DNA of 6,226 nucleotides from Candidatus Aminicenantota bacterium (GTDB lineage: Bacteria > Acidobacteriota > Aminicenantia > Aminicenantales > UBA8522). A program made the translations under genes and the position numbers. The stretch spans positions 1 through 6,226 of the forward strand of contig DQHV01000107.1 of NCBI GenBank assembly GCA_003524335.1, in the 5' to 3' direction. Shown in pieces: positions 5,225 through 6,226 of this stretch; within the stretch, counting starts at the first letter, position 1; each line of letters starts with the position of its first letter. A model generated the notes under the pieces. That model did not search any database, was not told the DNA's origin, and saw nothing but the letters and a program-made list of their open reading frames with translations.

Positions 5225-6226
5225 CCGCTTCCTCGAGCCCAGAAAGAGTCTTAGCCATGGCGCCGACGAGCTCCTTCAGCCCCTTCTGCTTCAGCGCCGA
5301 GACGGCGAAGAACGGCAGCTTGCGGCGGGCGGCTAAGCGCTTCACAGCCTCCAGCCTCTTCTTGTCCTGGGTGAGGAGGTCGATCTTGTTAGCCACCAGG
5401 ATCTGGGGCCGATTGATCAGATCGGGGCTGTAAGAATTGAGCTCTCCCATGACAACCCGGAAGTCCTTGACCGGGTCCCGGCCGCTGTAGGGCGAGACAT
5501 CGATAATATGGACCAGCATTTTGGTCCGCTCGATGTGCTTCAGAAAACGGGTTCCCAGGCCATGCCCCAAGTGCGCCCCCTCGATGAGGCCCGGGATATC
5601 GGCCACGATGAAGCTCCTCTCAGTCCCCACATCGACGACGCCGAGATAGGGGATCAAGGTCGTGAAAGGATAGTCGGCGATAACCGGCCTGGCCGCCGAG
5701 ATCTTGGAGATGAGGGTCGACTTGCCGACGTTGGGAAAACCGACGAGGCCGACATCGGCGATGAGCTTGAGCTCGAGGATGAGTTCCTTTTCTTCTCCCG
5801 GCATACCGGGCTGCCATTCGTAGGGCGTCTGGTGGGTAGGCGTAGCATAAGTCGCGTTTCCCCGGCCTCCTTTTCCGCCCTTGGCCGCCAGGTATTTTTG
5901 GCCGACGTGGAGGAAATCAAAAAGCGCCTCTCCCGTCGAAGTCTGCTTGACGACCGTGCCGACCGGGACGCTCAAGACGAGGTCTTCGCCTTTCTTTCCG
6001 GAACGGTTCGAGCCTTCGCCGTGAGCGCCTTTCCGGGCGGCGTTGATCGGATGAAAACGGAAGTAGGAGAGAGTGCTCAACCCGGCTTCAGCCTCCAGGA
6101 AAATGCTCCCCCCGTCCCCGCCGCGGCCACCGTCCGGTCCGCCTTTTGGGACTCCCCACTCCCGGCGGAAGCTGACGCATCCATTCCCCCCTTTTCCGGC
6201 CCGGAGCACGACTCTGACTTGATCGA
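5217..6226 (-). CDS. obg: Obg-family GTPase, N-terminus cut by the window edge
   Basis: Obg (ObgE/CgtA) is an essential GTPase that assists late 50S assembly and links GTP/ppGpp levels to growth and stress. The frame stays open to the window end, where DQVRV precedes VLRAGKGGNGCVSF, so only a few initial codons are missing; GTG at 6209 is internal. Counting from that valine, the glycine-rich Obg fold covers about 1-152, including PKGGPDGGRGGDGG (21-34) and GGKGGRGNATYATPTHQTP (111-129). The G domain has G1 GFPNVGKST (157-165), G2 DYPFTT (179-184), G3 DIPGLIEGA (204-212), G4 NKID (274-277) and G5 SALK (304-307). The protein stops soon after, with no OCT domain and no long acidic tail, as in many bacteria. 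Its stop overlaps nadD by 8 nt; it probably leads the obg-nadD-rsfS operon. Confidence 0.97.
   Translation of the reverse strand, partial: DQVRVVLRAGKGGNGCVSFRREWGVPKGGPDGGRGGDGGSIFLEAEAGLSTLSYFRFHPINAARKGAHGEGSNRSGKKGEDLVLSVPVGTVVKQTSTGEALFDFLHVGQKYLAAKGGKGGRGNATYATPTHQTPYEWQPGMPGEEKELILELKLIADVGLVGFPNVGKSTLISKISAARPVIADYPFTTLIPYLGVVDVGTERSFIVADIPGLIEGAHLGHGLGTRFLKHIERTKMLVHIIDVSPYSGRDPVKDFRVVMGELNSYSPDLINRPQILVANKIDLLTQDKKRLEAVKRLAARRKLPFFAVSALKQKGLKELVGAMAKTLSGLEEAGE

Noticed and set aside
4520..5254. Long plus-strand open frame opposite nadD
   Set aside because: It is antisense to a firmly identified gene, has no recognisable domain and reads like the shadow of GC-rich codons.
6207..6209. 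GTG at 6209 as the start of obg
   Set aside because: The frame continues upstream with DQVRV, the conserved Obg N-terminus, so the gene runs off the window.

Overview
The window is a dense, GC-rich stretch of bacterial chromosome carrying housekeeping genes. It has two convergent gene blocks that meet at about 2409-2480. Nothing in it looks like a mobile element, CRISPR array, toxin-antitoxin or defence locus. The families are universal or widespread in bacteria, so the source cannot be placed firmly. The gene set and style (a stand-alone NadE next to a separate carbon-nitrogen hydrolase, a short DksA-like protein, an Hsp20) would suit an uncultured Acidobacteriota/Aminicenantes-like or deltaproteobacterial-type organism. 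That is a low-confidence guess from sequence style only.

Plus strand, 1-2471: the C-terminal end of a nitrilase-superfamily hydrolase (cut by the window edge) overlaps nadE (NAD+ synthase) by 11 nt. Three bases after nadE comes rsmI (16S rRNA C1402 2'-O-methyltransferase). A 116-bp, strikingly AT-rich gap follows, with a near-consensus sigma70 promoter, a 16-bp perfect palindrome and a perfect Shine-Dalgarno. It drives a single hsp20 small heat-shock gene that ends at a strong intrinsic terminator.

Minus strand, read from 6226 down to 2481: obg (missing only its first few codons) overlaps nadD by 8 nt, and nadD is followed after 1 nt by rsfS. A second AT-rich gap of about 100 bp holds a plausible minus-strand promoter. 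Then come rlmH, a DksA/TraR-type zinc-finger gene and a comF-type phosphoribosyltransferase, all tightly packed. Several minus-strand starts were chosen on evidence: ATG 4068 for rlmH and ATG 3221 for comF rather than upstream TTG codons, GTG 5224 for nadD, and continuation of obg past the window edge.

Two themes link the genes. The first is ribosome maturation and control: Obg, RsfS and RlmH act on the 50S subunit, RsmI on the 30S, and the DksA-like protein probably on rRNA or stress transcription. The second is NAD synthesis: NadD makes deamido-NAD and NadE converts it to NAD, so the last two steps are encoded about 3.5 kb apart in opposite blocks. I found no clearly new system. The points most worth a second look are the split hydrolase/NadE pair, the AT-rich hsp20 control region, and small departures from family consensus in RsmI and RlmH.
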